64,000 bases of DNA from Notospermus geniculatus (lineage: Eukaryota; Nemertea; Pilidiophora; Heteronemertea; Lineidae). Location of the stretch: assembly GCA_002633025.1 (NCBI GenBank), contig NMRB01000017.1, positions 981,964 to 1,045,963 on the forward strand, in the 5' to 3' direction. Within the stretch, counting starts at the first letter, position 1; the number at the start of each line of letters is the position of its first letter. Both the position numbers and the translations under genes were made by a program. Under the pieces are notes generated by a model. The model had not been told where the DNA came from. It made no database searches and saw only the letters and a program-made list of their open reading frames with translations. This document shows, one piece after another, positions 20,986-32,519 of the stretch.

Positions 20986-22511
20986 CGAGGTTCTGGGCTC
21001 AGTTTTCACTCCGGCCCTTTCTTCCTGTGATCAAGAGAGCAACTCGTTGATAGCACAGGTTTTCATCCGACATTCCTGTTTCCTCCTGCTGTGCATCAAA
21101 TCACCAAATGTTGTCTACAGAGCTACTACAATGCAACATTGAAAGAAGCATCCTATTTGTTGCTAAGGGAATTGAACCCAATTCCTCAAGGGACGAAAGG
21201 CATCGCAGCTACACTATGCAACATTTACATCATTACACTGATAATCACCGCTCTGAGACCAACGCACAAGCCGTCACAAACTACAAAGAGTTTTAGAGCA
21301 AAATTTAATATTATTTGAAATAAAACTAATCATTGTTATGACCCCCTGAGATCGAAACGCGAGTCAAAATATCTTATTTAGAGAATTAGGGATCAGTCGA
21401 GGGAGTATCATCCCTTTTATAACGCTGGGTTCATGGATCATTGTAAATCAGATTAATTTTGTTCTGAACTCGAGATGAATGACTTTTTTGTGCCATTCGG
21501 ATGGAAAATAATAATATTCCACACAGTACATGTATATCCCTAAAGATGTGAAACTTCTACCTAGTGTCTTTTAATGCTGTACACATGCATTTTTTTGAAA
21601 ACCTAAGTGTGGCTGTTTGCATGTTTATAATTTTCTCATTAGATGAAAAATATTTGAAGTTGTTCATGTTCTGATGGGATCATGGCTGCAACAAACAACA
21701 GCACATTGAAACCGGGTCCTCAACAACGGACCGGACGCCTTTTGTGTGAGAAATTGATCAGGACCAAGATGTCACTTTCATTTCAATAGTTTTAACCACT
21801 ACTGACACCTATTAGGGCAGTCGGCGATGGTCCACACATTGCCACAGAGAATATCTTAACATCTGCAAGTTGCAGAGCTACATGTAAAATTACACCTAAA
21901 CTGAGGAACGGGTATTGAAGGCGTCAGATCTGAAAGCGGACTATTCACGCCGAGTCAAGATTCCACAGAACAGTTTCCAGAGCGGCCGCCACAATGCATT
22001 TACCAGTTGTTGTGAATAAAACGGGTTGTTTTATTATTTTTGGTTCACTTTGGACAAACGTGAACAATCCGCTTTAACCGAACCTTGAAAATGACAAGTA
22101 GATGGAGTCAACATTCTTCTGGCTGTAACATCGGATATCTTAACCTCCGTAATCTGCTTATGGGCGAGACCCCACTTTCAGCCAAACAAGTTGCACCAAA
22201 ACAACACGTATCTCGACCAAAATATCACTGTTAAGTTCCATAACTGGTTCCTTCACCCCGCAATGATTTCGGGTCACGTTTCATCATTTTTCACACCCAC
22301 TTGTACGATTATTGGACATGCTGGCACCAGCCACAGAAGATCATAGACAAATTATTGAAGGATCAATCGGAGGCCAACCAGTCCACAGCAAAGAAAGATT
22401 ATCACAAGTCCATTTCAGGCTATTCTGATTACTGTTTGCACCCCGGCTCTGGAGTTCCAAAGAAGATAGAATGACCCATTGTAAGTGCATTTTCATACTG
22501 TTCAATATACT
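20986..22511. other. Unannotated 1.5-kb stretch
   Basis: Overlapping short frames at 21091-21318 have no recognisable domain. No repeats were recognised. It is one of the longer stretches without an identifiable element. Confidence 0.35.
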
Positions 22512-23929
22512 GTACACAGGTGCGGATCCAAGGGGGGGCGCACCCAGCGCAAGCCCCTCCTTTCGGCCAACAAATCTGTATGAAATGGTCCATGGACCAT
22601 GTGCTCACTGGGTTGGACATAATAGTCTAATGACAGAGGGAGGTACATATCAGTTATGAGCAATCTGGGTCAAGTCATTCCCAGAAAAGACTTTGATGAT
22701 TTTTGGGTTATGCCACCTGGCGGCCATATTAGATGTCCGATCGGGCTGCAACTTCACATGTACATAAAGGTCATCTGCAGGGGACCACATAGCACATTGG
22801 AGCGCTTTGGGTCAAGTCGTTCCCGAGTTACAGCACTTTGATGATTTTCGAGTTACGCCACCTGGCGGCCATATTGGATGTCCGATCGGGCCGAAACTTC
22901 ACATGGACATAAAGGTCATCTGCAGGGGGCCACATAGCACATTGGAGCGCTTTGGGTTAAGGCATTCCCGAGTTACAGCACTTTGATGATTTCCGGCTTA
23001 CGCCACCTGGCGGCCATATTGGATGTCCGATCGGGCCGAAACTTCACATGGACATAAAGGTCATCTGCAGGGGGCCACATAGCACATTGGAGCGCTTTGG
23101 GTTAAGGCGTTCCTGAGTTACAGCACTTTGATGATTTTTGGGTTACGCCACCTGGTGGCCATGTTTGAAGTCAAATCAGGCCGAAATTTGACATGCATGT
23201 AAAGGTCATCTAGATGGAGGTAAATATCAAATTTGAGCACTCTGCGTCAAGCCGTTCCTGAGTAATAGCACTTACTTGATTTTCAGGTTACGCCACCTGG
23301 CGGCCATATTGGATGTCGAATCGGGCCGAAACTTGGTATTTTTTAAGGTACCCCTCCAATGCATGTTTATGCAAGATATGAAGTTGCTCGGTGAAATAAT
23401 GACAAACTGTGGCAGGTTCGTCACTTTTGTCGAACTTTGACCTCTGTGACCTTGAAAAGTAGGTCAAATCAAAAACCCGTTATATATGTTATGTATCCTT
23501 ATTAGCTACACCTATGATAAAAATTTGAAGATGATCTAGTCATTAGTTCAGGAGTTATTGTACTTTTTGTGTTTTTGGTTTCCGCCACCTGGTGGCCAAA
23601 CTGAGAGTCGAATCGGACCGAAACTTGGTGTCGTGGGTCATCTGACCTAGGGGTATATATGTACCAAGTTTCAGATCAATAGCTCCAGCGGTTACGAAAC
23701 GTGCCCTGCTAACGGACAACGACGGACGACGACGACGGACGACGACGACGACGACGGACGACGACGGACGACGGACGCTGCACCATCGTAATAGCTCACC
23801 CCAGTGAGCTAAAAATTGACCATGAAATTCTGAAATTTGCAGCAAATCATTGTAATTCACAGCAGATTTCAATGTTTCTAGCATAGTGTGCCGCCTCTTT
23901 CCCAAAATCCTGGACCCGCCCCTGGTACA
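22512..23929 (+). mobile_element. MITE family E, copy 1, split by element F
   Basis: 22517-22580 and 23813-23924 align with the uninterrupted copy at 59388-59555 (CAGGTGCGGATCCAAGGGG to CCTGGACCCGCCCCTG). GTACA is duplicated outside both halves (22512-22516 and 23925-23929), proving they are one insertion. CAG..CTG ends with 5-bp duplications link E to D, N and Y. Confidence 0.85.
22581..23812 (+). mobile_element. Element F copy 2, 1.2 kb, with 145-bp modules and hairpin end
   Basis: Starts TGAAATGGTCCATGGACCAT and ends ATAGCTCACCCCAGTGAGCT plus AA. Inside, GCCACCTGG recurs at 22712, 22857, 23002, 23147 and 23292 (exactly 145 bp each) and again at 23583 (2 x 145.5). Each module carries GGCGGCCATATTGGATG-like sequence. 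A GAC/GACGG tract precedes the 3' hairpin. The insertion into E left no obvious duplication. No TIR beyond CTCACTGGG. Helitron-like is possible, but a 5'-TC start is missing. Confidence 0.75.
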
Positions 23930-24140
23930 CACCCTGCACCGGAATTCAAAAGAGGCTAGAAAGGTCTTTCATCAAGTACAGTATATTTTATGGTGTTCTA
24001 TCTATTGTCACCCCTTTCGGTGGTTCCCCTAATTTGACATGCCCCCCTGCACTGGAGTTACAGATAGAATGGTGCCAATATATTTCATTTTCTGGAGTTA
24101 ACACTGTTTTGTTCACTGACCACACACTGGCACTACGGCT
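23930..24140. other. Unannotated DNA
   Basis: No recognisable feature. Confidence 0.3.
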
Positions 24141-24379
24141 TTAACCCCCTAACTGTGTAATTTTTTTAGTTAAAATGTTTTTCTTAAAAAAAATTTGCCA
24201 AAAAGGTATTTGAGACATAAGGTTCCAGACGTGATATAACGTCCTACGCACTGTGACGCGCCATTTCCTTGCAGGGCGTACTATTACACCTTACGCAAGC
24301 TGAGATCCTCGGGTGTTTCCGGGCATTCCCCGTATTTTGTAATGACGTAATAGTACGCCGTACCCAGTTAAGGGGTTAA
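24141..24379. mobile_element. TTAA MITE U (CCCCCTAACTG ends)
   Basis: TTAACCCCCTAACTG opens and CAGTTAAGGGGTTAA closes, TTAA at 24141-24144 and 24376-24379. Inside, GTACTATTACACC.. and TAATAGTACGCC are further inverted blocks. piggyBac-type non-autonomous element. Confidence 0.8.
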
Positions 24380-24789
24380 AAACAATTTTCAAAAGCAATC
24401 ACTCATTCTGCAAACAAAAGGACCAAATGTAGAAATGATGTGACTTGCAATATGAGTGAGCACATGTAGGCTGATTTGAGGACAATTAAAAAGTGCATCA
24501 GTGCTATTCCTGTGATATGCTGCAACAGAAACGTGCACAGAACAAACTGTCAAAACACACATCTCTAGAAAACCCCACCAAGCTGGTAAATAGTGAAAGC
24601 TGTCTATCTGTCACTTCACCTCGTTAGATGGGCTAATCAATCACGTACGAACAGACAGCCCTGGACCAGAAAATGACACCCAAATTGAACCTTGAGGTAA
24701 CTCCGGGAATTATTTACCGATTATTCTTGATAGATATTCAAGCAGGGTTTCAGTTCCTGACTTGGTTAAACCGATGAATTAACATTGGC
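24380..24789. other. Unannotated DNA
   Basis: No gene or repeat was recognised. Confidence 0.35.
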
Positions 24790-25729
24790 TTAAAGCTGAC
24801 GTGAATGAACAAAAACTGGAGATTCCAGCTTTGAAAAAGACCACCACGCCACGGTGGTGGTCAAGAGAAATACAAACGACCATGAGGCACTTTCAAAGCA
24901 CCTCCAGAACATGATAGACTACCAGCATATTTGGTGGCGCCACTGTATTCTCCATGAGTCTGTCAATGGAGTAACATCGAGCGATGGCGTCCCAATGACG
25001 TCAGCAGGTCGAAGGCGTTATGTTCTTTCGGAACCAGAGAGGATAGCTGATCACCATTCTATAGTATTCACTTCTTGTTGACATTTATGGTGTTATCCAA
25101 GCGCCAGTTGAAAACATTTATGCATTCAAAAACAATACAACACTCATTTGACGTACATGAACGTCATCAGATATCATTACATATACGTTGAGGAAAATTC
25201 TTATTTTATTCCTCTGACCATAATTATCGTAATCAATTAAATATTCTTTCTACAAATAAACACACATCGCGCAAGTCATGCATGTATTACTGCTCAGACC
25301 AAGTACATTGCATTTCTGTGAAAATATATTCAAATAACGAAACTATGGCAAAAGAAATCAAATAAGATTTATATCCAACATGTTTGCAATGGTACCAATT
25401 GGAGTTTCTGAAACTCAGACGAGTGGTGTATTATTTGTTGATGCCGAAGTTTTCGCCATTGTACCATATATATCAACTGGGCGCAAACACTAAAGAACCC
25501 TGACCAACCTCATACTCAGGTTCCTACGGATCGTACTAAGTCTATCAGGCTCTGTCACTTGGACACTATCTCTTGATGTGTCTCGATTGAAAGCCTGAGA
25601 TTGAATACAGTGGCGCCACCAAATAGGCGATAGTCTATCATGTTCTGGAGAAACTCCGAAGGGCGTTCGCACTTCTGCAGACCACCATACTGTGGCGCTG
25701 TGGTTTTTGTTCATTCACGTCAGCTTTAA
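24790..25729. mobile_element. 940-bp foldback element EE with ~270-bp inverted ends
   Basis: TTAAAGCTGACGTGAATGAA at the left is mirrored by TTCATTCACGTCAGCTTTAA at the right, TTAA at 24790-24793 and 25726-25729. The arms stay similar through CCAGAACATGATAGACTA and TTTGGTGGCGCCACTGTATT. The ~400-bp centre is AT-rich and unique. Each arm contains a short open frame with WWRHCI, an effect of the repeat rather than evidence of a gene. Confidence 0.75.
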
Positions 25730-25864
25730 CTTTTAAATGGTAAACTATGGGTGGGATAAAGAAGTGTAAAAGGGGCAAGGAATGAGATTTGTTTCTCTAG
25801 CCAGTGATTTATGCAACATCACGGACTTGAAGAACTGAGGAGAACCACACACAATATACCTGTA

Positions 25865-26515
25865 AATCACTGAACATCTCAGTAGTTAACTGAACATCTC
25901 AGTCACTAACTGAACATAGTTAACTGAACACAGTAGATAAATGAACATCTTGGTAGTTAACTGAAGATCGCTGTAGTTCACCAAACATATTATTATTTGA
26001 ACATCTCAGTAGTTCATTTAATATCTCCGTAGTTAATTGAACATAGCAGTAGTCAAATGAACATCTCGGTAGTTAGCTGAACATCTCAGCAGTTAACTGC
26101 ACGCTCAGCAGTTAACCAAGTTAAGTGAACACCTCAGTAGTTAACTGAATATCGCAACAGTAGTTAACTGAACTCTCAGTAGTTAACCAAACATCTTTTT
26201 TTGTAGTTAACTGAACATCTCAGTAGTTAATTGAGCATCTCAGTAGTTAACTTAACATCCTACTAGTTAATTGAACAACTCAAAAGTAGAAAATTGAATA
26301 TCTCAGCAGATAATGAACATCTCAGTAGTTACTGAAATCTCGGTAGTTAACCAAACATCTATGTAGTTAACTGAACATCTCAGTAGTTAACAGAACACCT
26401 TAGTAGTTAACTTAACATCTCAGTAGTTATCTGAACATCACTGTAGTTACATGTACCTCAACATGTCTGCAGTTGAGCAAAACATCTCAGTAGTCAATAA
26501 CTGAACATATCTCTA
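25865..26515. repeat. 20-bp minisatellite AGTTAACTGAACATCTCAGT
   Basis: Roughly 30 units of AGTTAACTGAACATCTCAGT with much substitution and a few deletions. AGTTAACT is palindromic. A second block of the same unit occurs at 27548-27640. Confidence 0.8.
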
Positions 26516-27547
26516 ATCGATGAAAACCCTGTACATCAACATGGCCAAAGAACCGTTACCCATCAGGCTCCATATATAAGTAACACAACCACAATATATA
26601 AAAGGCCACCTGACTGTCCCTATAATGATGATAATAAGACATTCTAGGAGATGAAGTACTGTGGTGATCAAGTTTGCCAGCCTCTATGGTACAGCGGGGT
26701 GATTCAATCTGGTCAGGTAGTCGACCTATTTGATGATGTCGAGTAGGTACCTTGTGGACAATTGGTAATGATCGCTACGGTCCATCTTGGGCACGATGTC
26801 TTACCAAATGTCCAAATAACTCTTCCAACTGACAAGAAACATGTTGCTTCCATACGAACCTAATCAAAAAGTTCATAATCCAATAACGGAAATTTGTATT
26901 TAGATCAAGAGCATCTTGGAGTCACTAAGACTTCTCTCCAACACCTACTTGGCTGACTTTCTCCGCGAACTGTCATTGAAATTATGCAAATGACCCTATG
27001 AATGTTAATGGAAAATTATCGAAAAATATCGGCAGATGAAACTCGAGTGTCGACTTCTTTGATTTCGAAGGTACTTGATTTGTGAAGCAAGCGACTTGTT
27101 TAACATCCAACAGCTCTGGACTTTGCCGTCGAAACTCGTTTACTTTCAAATTATTCTTTTTTCAATGCTTGTCCTTTGAGTGCCGCTGACCAAATCGACC
27201 GGGCTAAAACTTCGGCTAAGTTGGACGAGTGCCGAAGTTATTATAATACCGTCTATCCATTACTCCTGTGTCAAAAGCGAAGGGGAGTTTATTGATTGGT
27301 TGGAACTAGAGATGATGACTGCGGTTAATACACAAATTAACCATTTAACCTACAGAATGTGGTATATACATGCTGTGCTGCCACCTACCATAGGATGACT
27401 GAACTAAGGGACAACTTTATAAGCCTTAAACTGACAACTGAGGGCCATATTCATAAAGGGTGATCATCACACAATTAAGACTTGGACGCATGTAACTTCA
27501 TTAAATGCACACAATTCCACTATGCATTTGACGAAGTTACACACGTA
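26516..27547. other. Unannotated DNA separating two blocks of the same minisatellite
   Basis: Near the end, TGTAACTTCATTAAATGCA and TGCATTTGACGAAGTTACA (27491-27543) form an inverted pair that may be the edge of a mobile element. A 72-codon frame at 27180-27398 is not recognisable. Confidence 0.35.
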
Positions 27548-27745
27548 GTTAATTGAGCATCTCGAAAGTAGTAAATTGAACATCTCAGTAGTTAAATGAA
27601 CATCTCAGTAGTTAAATGAACATCTCGGTAGTTACTGAAGTCTCAGGAGTTTTTTGGTAGTTACTGAACTCTCGGCAGTTTTTTGGTAGTTACTGAACTC
27701 TTGGCAGTTTTTTGGTAGTTACTGAACTCTCGGTGGTTGTCCTGG
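27548..27745. repeat. Second AGTTAACTGAACATCTCAGT block, plus a ~30-bp derivative
   Basis: Four to five 20-bp units, then four units of GGTAGTTACTGAACTCTCGG plus CAGTTTTTT. The second type looks like an expansion of one mutated 20-bp unit. Confidence 0.7.
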
Positions 27746-28198
27746 GAGTTGCTGTGGAATTAAAATTTCACGGCAACCACCACAGGCACACTCATCAACT
27801 AGTTGGCAATGTCTACAGAGTAAAGCTCTGCTCCTTGTGAGTTTTCTCAGGTGTGAATTGTCTTCACTTTCGTCATTTATTTCTGAGATATTTCATCGTC
27901 AGGGGCCTAGCCTGCTATCTTGGCAATGAACAAGTTAAGTCGACCTGTTGCTTCACTCTCCAAATGGTGTCATATCATGTTGCATCTAAGTTGATGTATC
28001 CTGAGGGCTGTTTGTTCAACACCGAAGACTATCAGCGATTTGGATGAGTGGCCCGAGGTAATCTAGTTCTCTGCTCATTGGAGGACAGAATGATATTGGT
28101 AATGCGATACCGAATGATTGATAGCGCTGGACCCGCGGAAGTACTTCGGCTGCGTTTTGGAAGGCAGCGTGGTTTAATCATGGTAACCGAGGCAAACA
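27746..28198. other. Unannotated DNA
   Basis: No gene or repeat was recognised. A 64-codon frame (27853-28047) has no identifiable domain. Confidence 0.3.
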
Positions 28199-28540
28199 CA
28201 GTGGAACCTCTCCATTAAGGATACCTCTGGGAATGCCTGATGCTGTCCTTAATTGAGAGGCGTCCTAATTACAGATGATAAAGTGAACAGAAATGACCAG
28301 TTTGGGATTGAATTTTGGTGTCCTTAATAGAGAGGTGTCCTGCCGACAGAGGTGTTAACAGGGGAGATTCCACTGTACTGTGGAACATCTCTATTAAGGA
28401 CATATTTTGGAATGCCCAGTGCTGTCCTTAATTGAGAGGTGTCCTCATCACAGAGGTCGAAATGAACAGACAAGACCAAATGGGGACTGAACGCCACTGT
28501 CCTTAATTGAGAGGTGTCCTCCTGGCAGAAGTGTCCATAT
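28199..28540. mobile_element. Two adjacent CAGTGGAACCTCTC MITEs
   Basis: Element 1 (28199-28375) starts CAGTGGAACCTCTCCATTAA and ends GGGGAGATTCCACTG, inverted ends. Element 2 (28376-~28540) starts CTGTGGAACATCTCTATTAA. Both contain TGCTGTCCTTAATTGAGAGG and GTCCT-rich ends. CAGTGGAACCTC-type ends are common in Tc1/mariner-pogo-like and related MITEs. The target duplication could not be settled. Confidence 0.6.
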
Positions 28541-28599
28541 CTAGTTCTACTATATCTGCATGTGTCTATGTATGAAATTATTTTTATGATGGTTGCCAG

Positions 28600-29035
28600 A
28601 CTGGTGAAGTGCAAGTAATGGTGCCCATCATCTCTGGGACTGTGGTTCATGTCTAGCACCATGATCAAGTCATTGATGACCAGAAGACGAAAAATCTTGA
28701 TTGTCAGATTGGTGCAGTGCAAGCAATGGTACCCATCATCTCCGAGACTGTGGTTCATGTCTACCATCATGCATGTCATGATCAAGTCACTGATGACCAG
28801 AAGACAAAAATCTTGATTGTCAGATTGGTGCAGTGCAAGCAATGGCACCCATCATCTCTGGGACTGTGGTTCATGTCTACCATCATGATCAAGTCACTGA
28901 TGACCAGAAGACAAAATTCTCGATTGTCAGATTGGTGCAGTGCAAGCAATGGCACCCGTCATCTCTGAGCCTGAGGTTCATACCTAGAAGCATGGTAAAA
29001 TCAATGATCACCAGAAAACACGAATCCTTAAATTG
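28600..29035. repeat. ~108-bp tandem repeat, four units
   Basis: GGTGCAGTGCAAGCAATGG-type starts are at 28603, 28711, 28827 and 28934 (spacings 108, 116 and 107 bp). The 116-bp unit has an extra CATGCATGT. Overlapping frames on both strands are repeat artefacts. Confidence 0.8.
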
Positions 29036-29574
29036 AGTCAGTCGACTTTCCTTGGCGATTTTACGCCCCATTGCGCTGGCATCATCATCATCATCACGAA
29101 AATGAGGCTCTGCATTCCACGCTTGATTGGTCCTCATTGACAGCCATTGCGCCATTAGTTAACAGGAGTTCATCGAGGAATGGTCGCGTCTGTCCATAAA
29201 TAGGCCAATTTATGGCGTACCCGCTGCCATCGCATCACCCGCTAGATTTGTCTTTTGAATCACGGCCATGACAATTGGTGTACCTTGCCAGAAAATTACT
29301 TTATTCATGACCAAGATTGCTACCATGGTAAATCTTTGATCGGATTGTTTTGGGAGGATGTCCTCTTCGTCCACCAAGAAGATTGATCATGATGCTGTGA
29401 CGCAGTTGTCTCATCTGCAACTCGCAGACAACAATAGCAGAACATCGGCTGTTGAATCAGGAGGACTCCGACAATGACATCACTGTCCTGACAGTGATTT
29501 TGATTTGTATGTTGGCTTATAAAAGAACATTAAATAGAAACGGGGTTCAAAGGTGAAAGCCATTGCTTCCTACC
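29036..29574. other. Unannotated DNA
   Basis: A short (ATC)n run is at 29079-29096. Nothing else was recognised. Confidence 0.35.
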
Positions 29575-29668
29575 AGGATTAGAACCCACAGACCCTTGCA
29601 TTAGGCATCAATCCCCAGCACTACGAGGCAGCACGCCTTAACCACTAGGCCAAATCCGCATCTTTAAA
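29575..29668 (-). mobile_element. tRNA-like SINE head, degenerate
   Basis: Minus strand: TTTGGCCTAGTGGTTAAGGC (A-box-like) and GTGGGTTCTAATCCTGG (B-box-like), separated by a long variable arm like a Leu or Ser tRNA. B-box position 3 is changed and no 3' tail follows, so not a functional tRNA gene. Confidence 0.45.
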
Positions 29669-30404
29669 AAAGATGGTTCAATGACCTATGTTAAACAAGG
29701 CGTCCATCAGTACCCTGCGAGTAGCCCAGGGTAAGCTTATCGTCCATGTTGGCTTATAAAAGAAGGAGGAATTTGGAATTCTGGGAGAAAAAGAAGCAAA
29801 ACAACAAAGATCGCTGCTTGATTCATTTGATTCATGGAAATTGAACCAACATTATTGCCAGCATCTGCTCTGGTACGTGGAAACATAGCACCATCATGAG
29901 GCAGAACACACCAGTCTTTTGCAGCCGAAGCCACAACGTCCACAGGTGTCCTGAGGCAGCGACATCCCAAAAGCTCTGACAAATAACATTTGCTTCAAAT
30001 CTGCTTCAGTTGTTTTGTAGACATTTGACAATGCAACCAAAAGCTTTGTTGTGCAGGAATGTTGTTCAAATGTCAGAAAAATTTTGCCACTTTAGATCAT
30101 CACAGCTTTAAGCACCTTGGCAACATCCCACGGTATTTTGCTCTACTCTTGGGCGTTATGAGATGTCACCATCGCATTATGACAGACTGCCCTCATGATT
30201 TGATCCCATGGCTAATCCTCTTTATGCCACACACAGTAGGCACCTTGGTAACTAAGCAGGTGTTATAATCCCCAAGTCAGTGGTCAGCTCGGTATTCAGG
30301 ACCATCTCAAAGATCAAGCATGTACACTGACACCTAAAATTGCCGCTCCATATGCAAGTTTTCTTGGCTCGTTGTCTCTTACAGTTTGTTTTTCCAAAGT
30401 ATAC
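29669..30404. other. Unannotated DNA
   Basis: No recognisable feature. Frames of about 80 codons are present on both strands without domain similarity. Confidence 0.3.
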
Positions 30405-30700
30405 CTATGAAATTCAAGATGGCCACCACAGCAGCCATCTTGGTGGTGGGGCGTTACTGAGCCTAGTTCTTGGCAAATGTTTTCCTCTATCCACAGAACC
30501 TATCACAGAAATTTCAAATCAATTCCTCCACTGATTCTGAAGTTATCATCAGGAGAAGAAGTCCAAAATGGCCACCACAGCAGCCATCTTGGAGTGTCAG
30601 GTCTTAATTTCAGTAGGTATCTTCCTCTCCCAACCCTAATCTGACCACAGAAATTTTGAATCAATTTAGAGGATGGATAGATAAACTTGCTTGACACCCT
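30405..30700. repeat. Two ~149-bp modules with opposed CAAGATGGC / GCCATCTTG
   Basis: CAAGATGGCCACCACAGCAG..CCATCTTGG lies at 30415-30442 and, as CAAAATGGCC.., at 30564-30592, 149 bp apart. Both modules continue with CTTCCTCT, CACAGAAATTT and GAATCAATT in that order. CCATCTT/AAGATGG matches the YY1 core. The arrangement parallels elements F and G and may be a distant relative. Confidence 0.5.
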
Positions 30701-30730
30701 CCAGCCTGTTTGGGCAGAGGGGTGAAATGG

Positions 30731-31394
30731 TTGTGTTGAAAGGAAAGAGTTGAAGAAGGATGATCTTCCCGTTCACAGCTCATAACTCAGGTATACATAT
30801 ACTTTGGTAGAAAATATCATACCCTTGGTACAGAATATCCACATGACGCTGATCCTACATGGGCACACTTGACTCTACCAGGACAACATTTACCCACTCC
30901 GCCGCATTGACCAGGTTGAATTTCAAACACGGACATCCCCTCTAGAGACAAAACACCCAACAGCATCAACATGACTGATATCCAGTAGCAAAAGCGTCAA
31001 GAACTTTCCCTGGTGATTACACCTGGACACTGTCTGGACTCTCACAGTATTCTTTTCCTCGATCAGTAAGTCAGGTCAGTTTCTCTTACAGTCCCTAGAG
31101 AGGACATGTCACGATAGATTTATTGTGTTAAAGAAGTGAATAGTGTCTGAATGTTGCTATTCCGGTGGTCATTTGAATCTGACATACAGGGCCGTAGCTT
31201 GCTTTTTGTCTTGAGGGCTGGGGGTGGGGGGCACTAGGCTGTCTGCGTGGCAAAACTACACTTTTTACCTTTTTCTAGAAAAAAATCTGCATGAAAACAT
31301 CATTTGGGCGATGCCTGCGCTCCACTGCTTAATATCCAGCACAGTGCCCACGCTGACCATGCAATCCTCCATGAGCAGCTGGCTAGGGAGTGCC
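30731..31394. other. Unannotated DNA
   Basis: No repeat or gene was recognised. Confidence 0.35.
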
Positions 31395-31584
31395 ATGTGA
31401 CCCGTCACATATATGGCAGGCGCATGTCGGTCGTTGGCTTGGCAGGTTGAGACCAAATGTTTGTCAGTTTCACTATTGTCTGTCTATTTTGAAATCAGAA
31501 ACAGTCTATATTTCTTTTCATTCTCTCCCGGTGTCATCTTAGTTCGTTGAGGCTCAACCCTAGTTTTGCTGTGACGGGTCACAT
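31395..31584. mobile_element. MITE Q (TGTGACCCGTCACA ends)
   Basis: ATGTGACCCGTCACATAT at the left is mirrored by CTGTGACGGGTCACATAT at the right. Each end is itself almost palindromic. The TGTGACCCG start suggests kinship with family P. The interior shows nothing coding. Confidence 0.55.
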
Positions 31585-31695
31585 ATGATAGGCTAGTTGC
31601 TGCCTTTGGGATGAACAGTCGAACATGTCGAAGAACCTCACGAAGCCCAGTCTTCGATGGTCTCCCTAACTGCAATCTCCAAAGGTTCTGAGGGA

Positions 31696-31941
31696 TAGAC
31701 CGTTCCCAAATTGACGTAATCAACAAAGATCTGCACACTTCCGCCGAAATCTCAACCACAACCTCGGTCTGAAACTGAATGACATAAACGCAGACAACTC
31801 CACGACAGTGACATCGAAGACGTTGCGTCAGACTCGACCATTGCTGAATTATGGATGACGTCACGTCAGCCGCTTTCAGATCGAGGCTCTGGTTGAGATT
31901 TTGGCATAAGTGTGCAGATCTGTGAATTCGAAAATCACCTA
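31696..31941 (+). mobile_element. MITE family A, copy 1
   Basis: TAGACCGTTCCCAAATTGAC starts and GAATTCGAAAATCACCTA ends the copy. Long imperfect inverted arms contain GATCTGCACACTTCCGCC, AAATCTCAACCACAACCTCG and GTCTGAAA. TA flanks each end, fitting a Tc1/mariner-type TA duplication. The centre has GATGACGTCACGTCAGC. Other copies: 37161-37408, 41399-41644 and 54377-54632. Confidence 0.8.
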
Positions 31942-32519
31942 TACCATCCACAACTCTGAATACCCTAGGCCATCAAGACACATTTACAAACATACGATCT
32001 ACTAATTACAAAGTATAGTCATCCTCAAAGACAAAGGCTTTACTAGATACCACTCATGAATATCCCTCAAACATTAAACAAACATCCAAACTGACATCAA
32101 AGCTACTAAAACATGTATACACACCGAATACTTTCTCATCTTATCATTCAGGGCACATCCAAGTTACCCTTGAATGTTTATTCAAAAACTGTTGGTAGCC
32201 CCCAAAGATACAGCCATCTTTATAATCAAGGAACTCAATGGTACAGAATCCCTTACGGAAACATGCCACTCTAATTTGGGACCTTGTAGAGACCCTCAGG
32301 TCTAATATGCTATCTGTGTGAGACTCTGGTTGAGTATGATACTTCCTTTGACTTCATGCAACGAATGAAAACAAAGCGCAGCCTCCTCCTTAGGGGGAGA
32401 TTCAATTCACAGTCATACAACATTTATGCCCATCATGTCTTTTTCATCTGTTTTGCTTTCTAATGTTGAATCAATGGGCAGCATCCTTTTTAAAGATGAA
32501 TTTAAAATGAACAAAGCTG
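31942..32519. other. Unannotated DNA
   Basis: No recognisable feature. Confidence 0.35.

Noticed and set aside
24854-25714. Two frames with a shared WWRHCI segment, possible paralogous exons
   Set aside because: They are the two inverted arms of the foldback element EE.
28324-28848. 174-codon minus-strand frame with repeated segments
   Set aside because: It covers MITE ends and a ~108-bp tandem repeat; the other strand is open as well.
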